64,000 bases of DNA from Desulfovibrio sp. X2 (GCF_000422205.1 NZ_ATHV01000018.1:40401-104400), one strand, 5' to 3'. Shown: positions 51,338 through 61,068, counted from the first letter of the stretch. Made by a program: numbers and translations. Notes: generated by a model from the sequence alone, not told the origin.

Positions 51338-54300
51338 CTAGAAACGGTAAGAGACGGCTCCCCATATCTCGTTCAGCCTGTAGCCCGGCGTCTCCAGCCG
51401 GGAGTAGCGGAAATTGACGTCGAAGACGTCGTTCACGGTGTAGTCCATTCCGGCGTCGGCCCGCCAGACCATGTCCCAGCCCTTGCTGCGCGAGTGCGAG
51501 GGGCCGTAGCCCGCGCCCGCATTCAGCCGCAGCGAGTCGTTCACGTTCCCGGAGAGCGAGCCGTAGAGCAGGTTGGTCCACACGTCCTGCGGGGCCCAGT
51601 ACTGCTGCGGGTTCCGGTCGCTGTTGGCGAGCTGGTAGACGTAGCCCACGGAGAACAGCGGCACCTCGGTGATGCGCCGCATGATCCGGCCGTCCAGGGA
51701 GATGGTGTCGTTGCCGTCCGTGCGCTGCGAATAGACGAGGTTGGTCGAGACGTCCCAGAAGTCGAGGAGGCGGCTGTCCGTGCGCAGGCTCACGCTGTCC
51801 TCGCGGATCTCGTCGAGCATGGCCTCGATCTCGTCCATGCGCGCCCGGGCCACCTGGACTTCGTAGGTGCCGTTCAGCTTGAGGAAGTCCGTGGAGTACG
51901 GGCCGTGCAGCGTGGCCTGGAAGGTGGGGAAGGAGGACAGCCCGTGGTCCGGCATGGTCACCCCGCCCAGGGCCTCGAACCAGTAGCCGGGACGGAAGAA
52001 CCAGCGCGCGCCCACGTTGACGTCCTGGCCCTGCAGGCTGGAGGCGCTCGCCGTCCCGTCCTGGGTGTGGCGCCAGGAAAGGGCGCCGGTGTTGCCGAAG
52101 AGCCTCAGGTCGTCGCGCGGGCTGACCTCGCCGCCCACGCTCACGCGCTGGAAGGCGCGCTTGTCGCTGTCCCACCAGTATTCGTAGCCCGCCTCGGCCA
52201 GGGGCTCGGCCCGAAGTTCGGCCCGCCTGCGCATGCGCTGCACCCAGGGCGAATCGGGATTCTCCAGGGCCGCCTCGTTCAGCAGCCGGATGGCCGTGGG
52301 CACGTCGTCCTCGTAGTAGGCGTTCGCCCCCTGGTTGTAGTCGAGCTCGCCCGGGTCCACGGGCAGGGCCCTGGCCTCCCTGAAATAGTCGTCCGCGCGC
52401 GAGAGCTGGCCGTGCCACATGTAGGCCTTGGCCAGCTCCAGCACCACCTGGTGCTGGGGATTCACGCGGTCCAGGTGCTGCTCCATGGCCGTGGCGCCCA
52501 GGGAGGGAAGCACGCTCTTGGCCGGGAAGGTCAGGGGATCGGCCATGGGCGTCCAGAAGCCCTCCGGCGTGGCCCCGAAGGCCACGGGGAAGGCCTTGCC
52601 CACCACCTCGCGGAAGGCCTCGCACTCCTTGCCGTCCACGCGCAGCAGCCGGTTCGGGGCGTAGCCGTCCGGGTAGAACCAGGCCGTGACCGGAAGCCCC
52701 TTGGCCTGGCGGCGGAGCAGCGCCATGCGCTCCTCCATGCGCTTCTTCATCTGCGCCGTGGTCTCCAGGGAGCCGTCGCGCAGCATGGCGCGCTGCCCCC
52801 AGAAGCGGGCGGGCTGGCCGTCGGCCAGGAGCAGGGAGGGCGGGGCGGAGTCGGACAGGGCGAAGGTCCAGCGGCCGGTGGCGGCCAGCTCCTCCAGCCC
52901 CTGGCGGTTGATGCCGTAGGGGGCGACCGTGCCCAGGGAGGCCGAGTCCACGGCCAGCATGGCCTTGGCGTGGGCCTCGCGCAGCAGCCCGTCCATCTTC
53001 AGAAGGGTCTCGCGGTCCGCTCCGCCCACCAGGAGGATGACCCCGGGACGGCGCGCGGGCAGCGGCTTCTTCAGGACGAGGCGGCCGTCCGGCCCGGAGG
53101 TGAAGTCCGAGGCGTCGAGGAACACGGCATGGCGCTCGGAGAGCAGCTTCAGGTGTGCCGCGAACTGCGCCAGGCTGACCACGCCCGAGGAGTCGCCCGC
53201 CGTGACGCGAGGATAGAGCAGGGTGAGCACGCCGCAGTCCGGGCCCAGGGCGCGCATGGGCTCCATGATCGCGTAGGCCTGCCGGAACTCCGACTCGCCC
53301 GCAACGGCCGAGCCGTACTTGAGGCGCGCGGGCGGATCGTCGGGCTCGGCCTCGTGCAGCCGCCTGGCATACTCGTAGGCCGTCTTCCCGTCCTCGCTCA
53401 TCTGGCCGAGCGTGACCATGGCGCGCAGGGCGTCCACGTTGCCCGGGGTGACCGCGAGGATGCCGGTATAGTGCTTTCTGGCCTCGGGGAACTTGTTCTG
53501 GTCCAGCAGGGACTGGCCGTAGAGGAGCTGCATGGGGATGGAGACGGGCCGGATGGCCGTGTAGCGGGCCGAGTAGCGCTCCTCCGCCGGGAGGTCGTTC
53601 AGGGTCTCGGCCGACTCGGCGGCGTAGCGCAGGAGTTCCAGGCTGTCCGGCGCGATCTCGAGGCCGCGCTCGGCATGGCGCAGCACGTCGGCCGGACGTC
53701 CCAGGGCCTGCTCCGAGCCGAGCAGGGAATCCGCCAGGTTGGGCGCGCCCGTGCGCTCGAAGGGCTCGCGCAGCAGGTCCACGACCTCCGCGTAGCGGCG
53801 CTGCGCGAACAGGGCGCGGCCAAGGCCCGCGAGATAGCCGGTGCTGCCAGGCTGCTCGGCCAGGAGCTCGCGCCAGAGCTTCTCCGAGCCCGCCGGATCG
53901 CCCAGCGCGAGCCGCACCTCGGCCGTGGCCGTGCGCACCGCGCGGTCGCCCGCGGCCAGCCGCGCCTCGAACCAGGCGGCCGTCTGCCGGGCCTCGGCGT
54001 AGCGGTCCATGCCGAGCAGCAGGTTGACCACCTGCAGGCGCAGGTCCGCGTCGTCGGGCGCAAGGGCCAGGGCCTTGCCGAAGTGGTCCAGGGCCTCCTC
54101 GCCGTGGCCGAGGAAGAGGGCCGTGTCGCCCAGGGCGAACTCGCGGTCGAAGGTCGAGACGCCTGAGAGCGCCTGGGCCATGAGCCTGTCCGCCTCCTCG
54201 CCCCTGCCCTGGCGGCGCAGGACGAGCGCGAGATACAGCGTGGCCGTGGGGTCGGAGGGGTTCAGCCGGGCGGCGGATTCGAGGAAGCGCTTCGCGTCGT

Positions 54301-56191
54301 CCATGCGCCCCGCGCGGAACAGGGTCTTGCCCGCGCGCGTCTGCCAGCCCGCCGCCACGGCGGGCGAAAGCCCCGGCAGCCAGGCGGGCGGCATGAGGCA
54401 GGAATAGAGATCCGTGAGCTGCTGCCCGAGCACCGCGTCCGCGATCTTCTCATAGAGCCCCGTGGCCTCGGCGGGCTCGATGGTCGTCTGCGTCACCTCG
54501 CCCTGCGGCCCGAAGACCGGGCAGGGAAGCGCGCGCAGGCCCCCGGCCGGGGCGGCCGAGAGCGCGTCGAGCCGGGGCCCGAGCCCCTCGGTGTCGCCGT
54601 TGCGGATGCGGCTGAGGATCAGGGCGATCTCGCCGTAGGGGGCATGGGCCGCGAGGTCGGAGAGGGGCAGGATCTTCACGGAGAGGTCGTAGCGCTCCAT
54701 GCGCAGGGCGGACCAGGCCAGCCCGAAGGGCGTCATGTCCGGAATCCAGCGGCGCATGAAGGCCAGGGCCGCGTCCGCGCGGTCCTGCTCGAAGAGCAGC
54801 ATGACCACCTTCTGGGAGAAGTCCCTGGTGTCCATGATCTCGGGCAGCCCGCCCGCCATGGCCGCCTGCCACTCTCTTGCGGCCGCGTCCCACTGCCGGG
54901 CGTTCCAGTAGTCCCAGCCCAGGTCGCGCTGCACCATGGGGTTCTTGGCGCTGTCGCCGAGCTTGTCGATGATGGCCGCCTTGGCGCCGGGCGCAAGGTC
55001 CGTGGCCTTGGCGATGAGCTCCAGGGCGAAGTCCAGGAAGGTGGACCTGAAGGGCAGCGGGTCGCGCACCTTCTCGAGCCATGAGGCGGCCTCCCGGTAG
55101 TGCCCGGCGCGGGACTCGACCAGGGACCTGCCGTAGTCGACGCCGTCCATGGTCTCGGCGTCCTGCATCTTCTCCTCGAAATTCTCCGCCGCGTCCGTGT
55201 CGCCGATCTGGACCATGGCCGCGAGGTAGCGGCCCTGGACGAGCGGGTCGTCCGGCCCGAACTCGAGGCTGCGCCGCGCGAACTCCTTGGCCGTATCGTT
55301 CTTCCCGGCCTTGAGCGCCGCCTCGGCGATGAGCTGCACGCGCGCTCCGATCTGCGGGTCGTCGCGCCACTGCGTGAGCAGGACCTCGAGCGCGGCCGCC
55401 GGGTCGCCGCGGGTGAGAAGCAGGCGGCCCTCGGCCACGCGAAGGGCCGAGGCGTCGTAGCCGAGCTCCCCGGCCTTGTGCAGCAGGGCCAGGGCCTCGT
55501 CGAAGCTCCCGGCCTCGCCCAGGCGGCGGGCCAGCAGGACCGCCGTGTCCCCGGCCAGCTCGCTCTCGCCGCCCTTGGGGAAGTCGACCGCGAGCAGGGC
55601 CTTGCCCGCCCCGGCCGTATCGCCCAGGGCGAAGGTGCGCAGGCTGCCCTCGAGCACGGCCATGGGGCCGACGGCGGGGGGGCAGGCGTCCAGGGCGAGC
55701 TTCAGGTGGCGCAGGTTGACCGGCTCGGCCACCAGGGCGCGCAGCATGCGCGCCCTGTCGCCGGGCGCGAGCGGGGCCAGGAAGCCCTTGAGGCTCTGGC
55801 CGTAGCGGGCCGGAATCTCCGGCGGCGCGGCCACCAGGATGCGGAAGAGGACGAGCCGCGACTCGGTGTCGGCAGGGTCGATGGACAGGCCGGTGAGGAT
55901 GGCGCGCAGGGCCGGGTCGTACTGCTGCAGCCGCAGGAGCAGCCGCCCCTTGACCAGCCACAGGGGGGCGTAGGCCGGGTCCATGCGCAGGGCCTCGTTT
56001 GCGATGGACAGGGCCTGCTCGGGCCGGTCCTCGGCCTCGGAGCGCAGGGCCGAGCGCAGGAGCGGCATGACCGAGCCCTTGCCCGCGGCCTTGCCCGCGG
56101 TCCCTTCGTCGGCGAAGACCCGCACGGCGCGGGGAGCGAGGGCCAGGACCAGGCCGAGGAGGAGCAGGCAGGGCAGGAGACGGCGCATCAT
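51338..56191 (-). CDS. Giant TPR-deacetylase-like-outer membrane barrel protein (PgaA-like)
   Basis: A 1617-residue secreted protein. Signal peptide 1-27; TPR arrays about 45-960; a degenerate NodB-like segment about 1035-1200 (PGVILLVGGADRETLLKMDGLL; VTAWFYPDGYA); further TPRs about 1230-1310; C-terminal beta barrel about 1340-1617 with alternating aromatic strands (SVGGEVSPRDDLRLFGNTGAL, WDVSTNLVYSQRTD) and terminal Phe (AVSYRF), the outer-membrane insertion signal. PgaA has a TPR-plus-porin plan but is about half as long and lacks the internal deacetylase-like piece. It likely scaffolds and exports the polymer. Start overlaps the preceding stop by four bases. Confidence 0.85.
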   Translation of the reverse strand: MMRRLLPCLLLLGLVLALAPRAVRVFADEGTAGKAAGKGSVMPLLRSALRSEAEDRPEQALSIANEALRMDPAYAPLWLVKGRLLLRLQQYDPALRAILTGLSIDPADTESRLVLFRILVAAPPEIPARYGQSLKGFLAPLAPGDRARMLRALVAEPVNLRHLKLALDACPPAVGPMAVLEGSLRTFALGDTAGAGKALLAVDFPKGGESELAGDTAVLLARRLGEAGSFDEALALLHKAGELGYDASALRVAEGRLLLTRGDPAAALEVLLTQWRDDPQIGARVQLIAEAALKAGKNDTAKEFARRSLEFGPDDPLVQGRYLAAMVQIGDTDAAENFEEKMQDAETMDGVDYGRSLVESRAGHYREAASWLEKVRDPLPFRSTFLDFALELIAKATDLAPGAKAAIIDKLGDSAKNPMVQRDLGWDYWNARQWDAAAREWQAAMAGGLPEIMDTRDFSQKVVMLLFEQDRADAALAFMRRWIPDMTPFGLAWSALRMERYDLSVKILPLSDLAAHAPYGEIALILSRIRNGDTEGLGPRLDALSAAPAGGLRALPCPVFGPQGEVTQTTIEPAEATGLYEKIADAVLGQQLTDLYSCLMPPAWLPGLSPAVAAGWQTRAGKTLFRAGRMDDAKRFLESAARLNPSDPTATLYLALVLRRQGRGEEADRLMAQALSGVSTFDREFALGDTALFLGHGEEALDHFGKALALAPDDADLRLQVVNLLLGMDRYAEARQTAAWFEARLAAGDRAVRTATAEVRLALGDPAGSEKLWRELLAEQPGSTGYLAGLGRALFAQRRYAEVVDLLREPFERTGAPNLADSLLGSEQALGRPADVLRHAERGLEIAPDSLELLRYAAESAETLNDLPAEERYSARYTAIRPVSIPMQLLYGQSLLDQNKFPEARKHYTGILAVTPGNVDALRAMVTLGQMSEDGKTAYEYARRLHEAEPDDPPARLKYGSAVAGESEFRQAYAIMEPMRALGPDCGVLTLLYPRVTAGDSSGVVSLAQFAAHLKLLSERHAVFLDASDFTSGPDGRLVLKKPLPARRPGVILLVGGADRETLLKMDGLLREAHAKAMLAVDSASLGTVAPYGINRQGLEELAATGRWTFALSDSAPPSLLLADGQPARFWGQRAMLRDGSLETTAQMKKRMEERMALLRRQAKGLPVTAWFYPDGYAPNRLLRVDGKECEAFREVVGKAFPVAFGATPEGFWTPMADPLTFPAKSVLPSLGATAMEQHLDRVNPQHQVVLELAKAYMWHGQLSRADDYFREARALPVDPGELDYNQGANAYYEDDVPTAIRLLNEAALENPDSPWVQRMRRRAELRAEPLAEAGYEYWWDSDKRAFQRVSVGGEVSPRDDLRLFGNTGALSWRHTQDGTASASSLQGQDVNVGARWFFRPGYWFEALGGVTMPDHGLSSFPTFQATLHGPYSTDFLKLNGTYEVQVARARMDEIEAMLDEIREDSVSLRTDSRLLDFWDVSTNLVYSQRTDGNDTISLDGRIMRRITEVPLFSVGYVYQLANSDRNPQQYWAPQDVWTNLLYGSLSGNVNDSLRLNAGAGYGPSHSRSKGWDMVWRADAGMDYTVNDVFDVNFRYSRLETPGYRLNEIWGAVSYRF

Positions 56192-58164
56192 CTTCTCGCG
56201 GATACGTAGACGCTGCAGGCGGCGTCGGGGTTGTCGGGGGCCAGGAAGAGCATGCGGGTCTTGTCGTAGCGGTTCTCGATGCCCGCGAGCTCTGCGCCGC
56301 CCTTGTCCTCGGGGCGGCCGATCATGATCCAGTCGGGGGAGAGGACGGCCTTCTCGGCCGCGAAGTGCGGCAGGGACTCGGACGGAACCTCGAGCACCGC
56401 GGTGTATCCCCTGGAGCGCACGGCCTTGATGAGCGCCTCTACGGCCGCGGGGTCAGCGTCCTTGGCGTAGGGCAGGACGAAGCCGCGCAGGAGGTGGGCC
56501 ACGGCCGGGGCGAAGGGCGTGTCGAAGCCGCCCAGGAAGGCGGCCAGCCGCTCGGGCGTGGCGTCCCGGGCGAGGCGCGCGTAGGTGGCCATGCCCCTGG
56601 CCGCGGCCGCGAGCATGGCGTCGTACTCCGGCCCCTTGCCGGGCAGGAGGTGGTCCGCGGGCAGGATGACGGCGGAAAGGGACTCGGGCGCGTCCAGGTC
56701 CAGGCGCCCCACGTCGTGCACGTCCTTCCACAGCGGCGGCTCGGGCCGCACGACGAGCTTCGTGAAGCTCCCCTTGGCGCCCGCCTCGCGGGCCAGGAGG
56801 CCGAGGGCGAAGACGCCCCGGTCCGTGGAGGCGGAGAGCGGGATGGGATAGGCGGACACGGGCTTGCCCCCGACCGCGAGCACCAGGCGGTTGCCCGTGA
56901 CCCGTCCGGCGAGGCCGACGGACTGCCCGGGATCGAGCAGCAGGGGGATCTGCAGGAGGTAGTTCAGCTTGCCGCCGCTCTTCTCCTGGATCTGCACCTG
57001 GTTGGGGCTCACCAGCAGCCTGAGGTAGGAATCCACGTTCTTGTAGCGCAGGTAGACGAGCTCGGCGCACTCGGCAGAGGGCGTGACCGTGGCCGCGAAG
57101 GCCGCGTTCTCCATGGTCTCGGTGCCGCGCAGGCGCACGAAGGCCTGGCCGGTGGAGGCGCTCGTGAGCTCCACCGCGCCGTCCCCGGCCTGCATGCCGC
57201 CGATGACCGTGTTCCAGAGCCTGGGCTCGTCCAGGCGCGGGAAGCTGTCCGGAGAGGTCTTGGGCAGGCGGCTGTCGATCTCCTCCAGCAGGCGCCCGGC
57301 CGACCAGGAGGGATCCACCTGCAGCCGTGTCAGGTCGTGCGCGTCGGCGTCGCGGGAGTTGAAGCACTCTCCCTCCCGCGTGAAGGCCGCGGCGAAGGAG
57401 CGGGCGATCTCCTGCTGCACGACGTCGCGCAGCTCGGGCGCCATGGACTGGTCCAGGGTGTTGGCCGGGGTGAAGATGTAGACCTCCGGGGCCTTGCCCG
57501 TGGCGTCGCTGACGGCCTTGATCGCGGCCTCGTCGTCGGCCCGCATGCGGGCCCGGAATTCGTCCAGGCTCTCCGCCGTGCCGTCGGGATTCGTCTTCAG
57601 GGCCGCCAGGTAGTAGGCCTGGGTGCCGTCCGGCCGGGGGAGCAGGGTCAGGGCGTCCTGGCCCATGGTGCCCACGTCCCAGTAGGGGCTCTTGCTCACG
57701 TCCTTCAGCTCGCCCGGGTGCAGGAAGAAACGGTTCCATCCGGAGAGGCGGTCCGTGGGCACGAAGACCGTGGCCACGGCGCCGAGCCCGGCCAGGATGG
57801 GCTGGGCGAAGAGCACGCTGTCCTTCCGGCCGCCCTCGAACATCAGGTAGAGCGCCTTCTCCGGCAGCGGCCTGCCGTGGTCGAGAAAGGCCACCACGTC
57901 CGCCGTGGTCACGGTCACGTAGCCTGCCGCGGACAGGGCCTCGAGCTGCGCCTTGAGCCGCTCCTTGGTGACGATGTCGCGCCTGTCCAGGCTGTGGCCG
58001 ATGCCGCCGTAGGAGATGGCCACGAAGCCGTCGCGGCCGTTCCACAGATCGCGCTGCCGCTCGGGCCGCACTCCCTTGGAGAAGACCACCGTGCCCACGA
58101 ACACGGCCAGGGCGAGGAGCGCCGCGATCTGCAGCGCGATGCGCAGGGGCTTGTTCCCGAACAT
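56188..58164 (-). CDS. Membrane-anchored NodB-like protein with damaged catalytic motif
   Basis: A 658-residue protein with one N-terminal transmembrane segment (IALQIAALLALAVFVGTVVF) and a periplasmic NodB-like domain (AISYGGIGHS; KERLKAQLEALSAAGYVTVTTADVVAFL). Motif 1, normally TFDDG, reads LMFEGGRKDS, so the catalytic Asp pair is lost. A concanavalin-like beta domain lies at about 330-470 and another TIM-like part at about 490-650. It may bind rather than cut the polymer. Its stop overlaps the TPR gene start, and it begins six bases after the synthase. Confidence 0.78.
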   Translation of the reverse strand: MFGNKPLRIALQIAALLALAVFVGTVVFSKGVRPERQRDLWNGRDGFVAISYGGIGHSLDRRDIVTKERLKAQLEALSAAGYVTVTTADVVAFLDHGRPLPEKALYLMFEGGRKDSVLFAQPILAGLGAVATVFVPTDRLSGWNRFFLHPGELKDVSKSPYWDVGTMGQDALTLLPRPDGTQAYYLAALKTNPDGTAESLDEFRARMRADDEAAIKAVSDATGKAPEVYIFTPANTLDQSMAPELRDVVQQEIARSFAAAFTREGECFNSRDADAHDLTRLQVDPSWSAGRLLEEIDSRLPKTSPDSFPRLDEPRLWNTVIGGMQAGDGAVELTSASTGQAFVRLRGTETMENAAFAATVTPSAECAELVYLRYKNVDSYLRLLVSPNQVQIQEKSGGKLNYLLQIPLLLDPGQSVGLAGRVTGNRLVLAVGGKPVSAYPIPLSASTDRGVFALGLLAREAGAKGSFTKLVVRPEPPLWKDVHDVGRLDLDAPESLSAVILPADHLLPGKGPEYDAMLAAAARGMATYARLARDATPERLAAFLGGFDTPFAPAVAHLLRGFVLPYAKDADPAAVEALIKAVRSRGYTAVLEVPSESLPHFAAEKAVLSPDWIMIGRPEDKGGAELAGIENRYDKTRMLFLAPDNPDAACSVYVSARR

Positions 58165-58170
58165 GAAGGC

Positions 58171-59922
58171 CTAGCCCTTCTCCTGCCCGCAGGCCTTCCC
58201 GGCGCAGGGCTCCTGCCCGGCCGTCGGCCCCGTTCTCCCGTCCCCGTCCACACGGTCGAACTTGGAGGGCCGCGTGCCCCAGTCGGACTTCCAGAAGGTC
58301 ACCGTGGCCGGGATCATCTGCCACAGGAGCACCACGAGGTAGAAGAGGCAGAAGGGAACGCCGTAGATCCAGAGGCTCGAGCGCTTGATGAGCAGGTAGG
58401 AGCAGCACATGAGCATGCCCATGAGCAGGATGCCCAGGCAGTACATGTACGGGAAGACGTGGTAGACCAGGGGCACGAAGACGAAGGCCCGGACCACGAC
58501 CACGGGCGCGATGACCGGCAGCACGAGCCCGGCGTAGAAGGACAGGGCCATGAACGGCTCCTTGCGCCACATGAAGCCCGCGGCCCGCAGCCCCTCGCGC
58601 AGCCAGGAGCGCTTCCAGCGCATCTGCTGCTTGTAGAACTTGGCGTAGGACGAGGGCACGATGGTGCTGCACACGGCCGTGTGCTGGTACACGGCGTGGC
58701 TCTTCTTGAGCAGGAAGTTGGTCAGGCTGCGGTCGTCGCCGAAGGTCGCCGGGCGGCCGAAGAAGGTCTGGCCGATCCAGGCGTCCAGATGCTCCATGAC
58801 CACGGTCTTGCGGTAGCAGGAGAGCGGCCCGGAGAGGCAGGTGACCACGTCGAAGATGCTCTCCGCGGCCTTGAACACGCGAAAGCCGATGAAGTAGCGG
58901 ACCGCCTGCATCTTGGTTAGGAAGTTGGTCCACTTGTTCTCCACCTCGCAGCGCCCCGTGGCCGCGGCGATGCGCGGGTTCTTCAGGGGCTGCACCACGT
59001 TCAGCACCGCGTCGGGCCGCAGGAAGCTGTCGCTGTCCACGAAGACGAGCAGCTCGCCCTTGGCGATGCGCGCGCCCGCGGCCAGGGCGTGGCGCTTGCC
59101 CTGGTTCTCGCCCAGGGCCAGCACCTGGAAGCGGTCCCCGACCTCCGGGGCGATGCGCTCCTTGAGCCTCTGCAGCACGCCGAGCGAGTCGTCGCTGCTG
59201 CCGTCGTCCACGGCCACCACCTCGAGCTTGTCCTCGGGATAGCGCTGGTCCAGGCAGCTGCGGATGGTCTTGTCGATCCACTCCTCCTCGTTGAAGCAGG
59301 GGATGATGACGCTGACCGTGGGCGTGTAGTCCGGGTCCACGGGGAAGCTCCGGTAGAGCGCCGCGAAGAGGAAGCGGGAGAGCAGGAAGACCACGCTGCA
59401 CAGGCCGTAGAGGAAGACCGGCACGTCGAACCAGAAGTAGAAGACGCTCTCCTGCTTGATGAAGGCGATGGCCAGGAGCACGACGAAGATGAGCAGCAGG
59501 GAGAGGGATTCCATGTAGCGCCAGCGACGCTTGCGCATGTAGGAGGCGATGTCGCCCTCGAACTGGAACGCCACGAGCCCGGCGGCCTGGTCCAGGCGCA
59601 CCACGCGGGCCGGGATGGTCACGCGGGACTCGTAGCCCTCGGGCATGGTCCCGGCGTTGAGGAAGAACTTGAGCACCACGGCGTCGCCCGGCGCCAGGTC
59701 GTGCCGCACGTCCACGAGCATGCCCGTGTTCGAGAGGTCCACCACCCGGCCCTCGGCGAGCTCGCGTCCGCCCCGGCCGGGCTCGCGGACGGAGACGTCG
59801 AAGTCGGCGAAATACCGCTGGTTGTCCCCCCTCCGGCTGGCGCCCTTGCTCGGCACGTTGGGCAGGAAGCGGCGGTCGGGCCTGGGATTCGGAAAGATTT
59901 CAGCGGACCGGTCTTTGGACAT
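58171..59922 (-). CDS. PilZ-fused processive family 2 glycosyltransferase (polysaccharide synthase)
   Basis: A 583-residue synthase. PilZ domain at about residues 28-128, with RRGDNQR (30-36) and DLSNTG (62-67); TMs about 133-185; GT-A domain with AVDDGSSDD (about 236-244), VDSDS (about 293-297), FGDDRS (about 393-398) and QQMRW (about 430-434), the D,DxD,D,QxxRW set of processive synthases; four or five C-terminal TMs. c-di-GMP would control polymer synthesis directly. BcsA has its PilZ at the C-terminus; here it is N-terminal. ATG 59922 follows GAGGTGT. First gene of the operon. Confidence 0.9.
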   Translation of the reverse strand: MSKDRSAEIFPNPRPDRRFLPNVPSKGASRRGDNQRYFADFDVSVREPGRGGRELAEGRVVDLSNTGMLVDVRHDLAPGDAVVLKFFLNAGTMPEGYESRVTIPARVVRLDQAAGLVAFQFEGDIASYMRKRRWRYMESLSLLLIFVVLLAIAFIKQESVFYFWFDVPVFLYGLCSVVFLLSRFLFAALYRSFPVDPDYTPTVSVIIPCFNEEEWIDKTIRSCLDQRYPEDKLEVVAVDDGSSDDSLGVLQRLKERIAPEVGDRFQVLALGENQGKRHALAAGARIAKGELLVFVDSDSFLRPDAVLNVVQPLKNPRIAAATGRCEVENKWTNFLTKMQAVRYFIGFRVFKAAESIFDVVTCLSGPLSCYRKTVVMEHLDAWIGQTFFGRPATFGDDRSLTNFLLKKSHAVYQHTAVCSTIVPSSYAKFYKQQMRWKRSWLREGLRAAGFMWRKEPFMALSFYAGLVLPVIAPVVVVRAFVFVPLVYHVFPYMYCLGILLMGMLMCCSYLLIKRSSLWIYGVPFCLFYLVVLLWQMIPATVTFWKSDWGTRPSKFDRVDGDGRTGPTAGQEPCAGKACGQEKG

Positions 59923-60414
59923 ACACCTCAAAGGCTCCCTTGCGGCCGAACCGCCCGTGGGAAGGCCTCGGCGGATCCCCCGCGGGCTGGTCGGCGCCGC
60001 GGAGCCCCTCGCATTCTGTCATCAAAAGCATAATCGCAGCAGCACACCGGCCCGGGGGCCGAAATCTTCCATATGCGCCTCGCTCGCGTGCATCGTGGCG
60101 GGAAAGAATCGCTCCCTTGCCGGACAACGATCGCGAGAATCACGCGCTGCAAGACCGGGGACATCCCGTCCGGTCTGATGAAAGGCCGCACACGAGGCGG
60201 CGCGAACTGCTTGGGCCTGCTGGATTTGAAGGGAGATCAGGAACGAGAAGACAAATCGCAGGGGCCCCCCCCGAAAAGACACTCTCGGCTCATACAAGAC
60301 CTCGGAGGGCTCGTAAAGCGGGAATTGCAAGGATACGGACAAACCCTACCTTTCCGAGGGACATTTCGTCTCCCGTCCGCTTGCGCGAACCGCCCGTGCC
60401 ATTTAAGAGGGGGC
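59923..60414. other. Divergent promoter region between the polysaccharide operon and cooA
   Basis: A 492-bp region with no convincing gene. I looked for a c-di-GMP riboswitch (GCAAACC / GGGACGCAAAG cores) on the minus strand and saw none. A modest inverted repeat with GGCCCGGGGGCC at 60046-60060 is visible. Both flanking genes should have promoters here. Confidence 0.4.
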
Positions 60415-61068
60415 ATGGCCCTGCGCATGGATCTCTCCCGGGAGAACCTCCTCGACGTCCTCGAACAGCCGGAATTCGAGGCGCTGCGGGCCATTTTCGT
60501 CTCCCGCAGGTATGGTCGCCGCCGCATCATCTTCCGTCCGGGCGAGGCCGAGAACATGGTCTTCATCGTGGCCTCGGGCAAGGTGCGCATCTTCTTCGCC
60601 CACGAGGACAAGGAGCTCACCCTCTCCATCCTGAAGCCCGGCGACATCTACACCACCCACACCCGCGCCTTCGTCCAGGCCTTCAAGGACTCCACCATCC
60701 TCACGGCCGACGCCGAGGCCTTCCGCCGCGCCCTGCCCGACCACCCCGCCCTGGCCTACTCCATGATCCGCGTGCTCGGCGACCTCTTGCGCAAGGCCTA
60801 CTCCATGATCATCCGCCTGGCCTTCCTCTCCGCCCGCCGCCGCCTCGAGGAATACCTGGCCCACGAGGCCGAGCAGCGCGGCATGAAGTCGCCCGACGGC
60901 GTGCGCGTGCACCTCGACCTGACCGTGGAGCAGCTCGCCTCCATCCTCGGCTCCACCCGCCAGACCATCTCCTCCCTGCTCGGCGAAATGGCCTCCGAAG
61001 GCCTGCTGCACAAAGAGGAACGCGGCGTCTACAACATCCCGGACCCCGCCCTGCTCGGCCACCGCTGA
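60415..61068 (+). CDS. cooA: CooA-like CO-sensing transcription activator
   Basis: A 217-residue CRP/FNR-family protein. MALRMDLSRENLLDVLEQPEF closely parallels the Carboxydothermus CooA N-terminus, whose Ala2 amine ligates heme; this supports ATG 60415, which has AAGAGGGGGC upstream. GDIYTTHTRAFVQA contains His82, the proximal heme ligand. The Cys before it in other CooA proteins is Thr80 here. A C-terminal HTH reads LTVEQLASILGSTRQTISSLLGEM. It should activate cooS on CO binding. Confidence 0.92.
   Translation: MALRMDLSRENLLDVLEQPEFEALRAIFVSRRYGRRRIIFRPGEAENMVFIVASGKVRIFFAHEDKELTLSILKPGDIYTTHTRAFVQAFKDSTILTADAEAFRRALPDHPALAYSMIRVLGDLLRKAYSMIIRLAFLSARRRLEEYLAHEAEQRGMKSPDGVRVHLDLTVEQLASILGSTRQTISSLLGEMASEGLLHKEERGVYNIPDPALLGHR

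Noticed and set aside
59923..60414. c-di-GMP riboswitch upstream of the PilZ synthase
   Set aside because: The conserved GEMM core sequences are not present on the minus strand.
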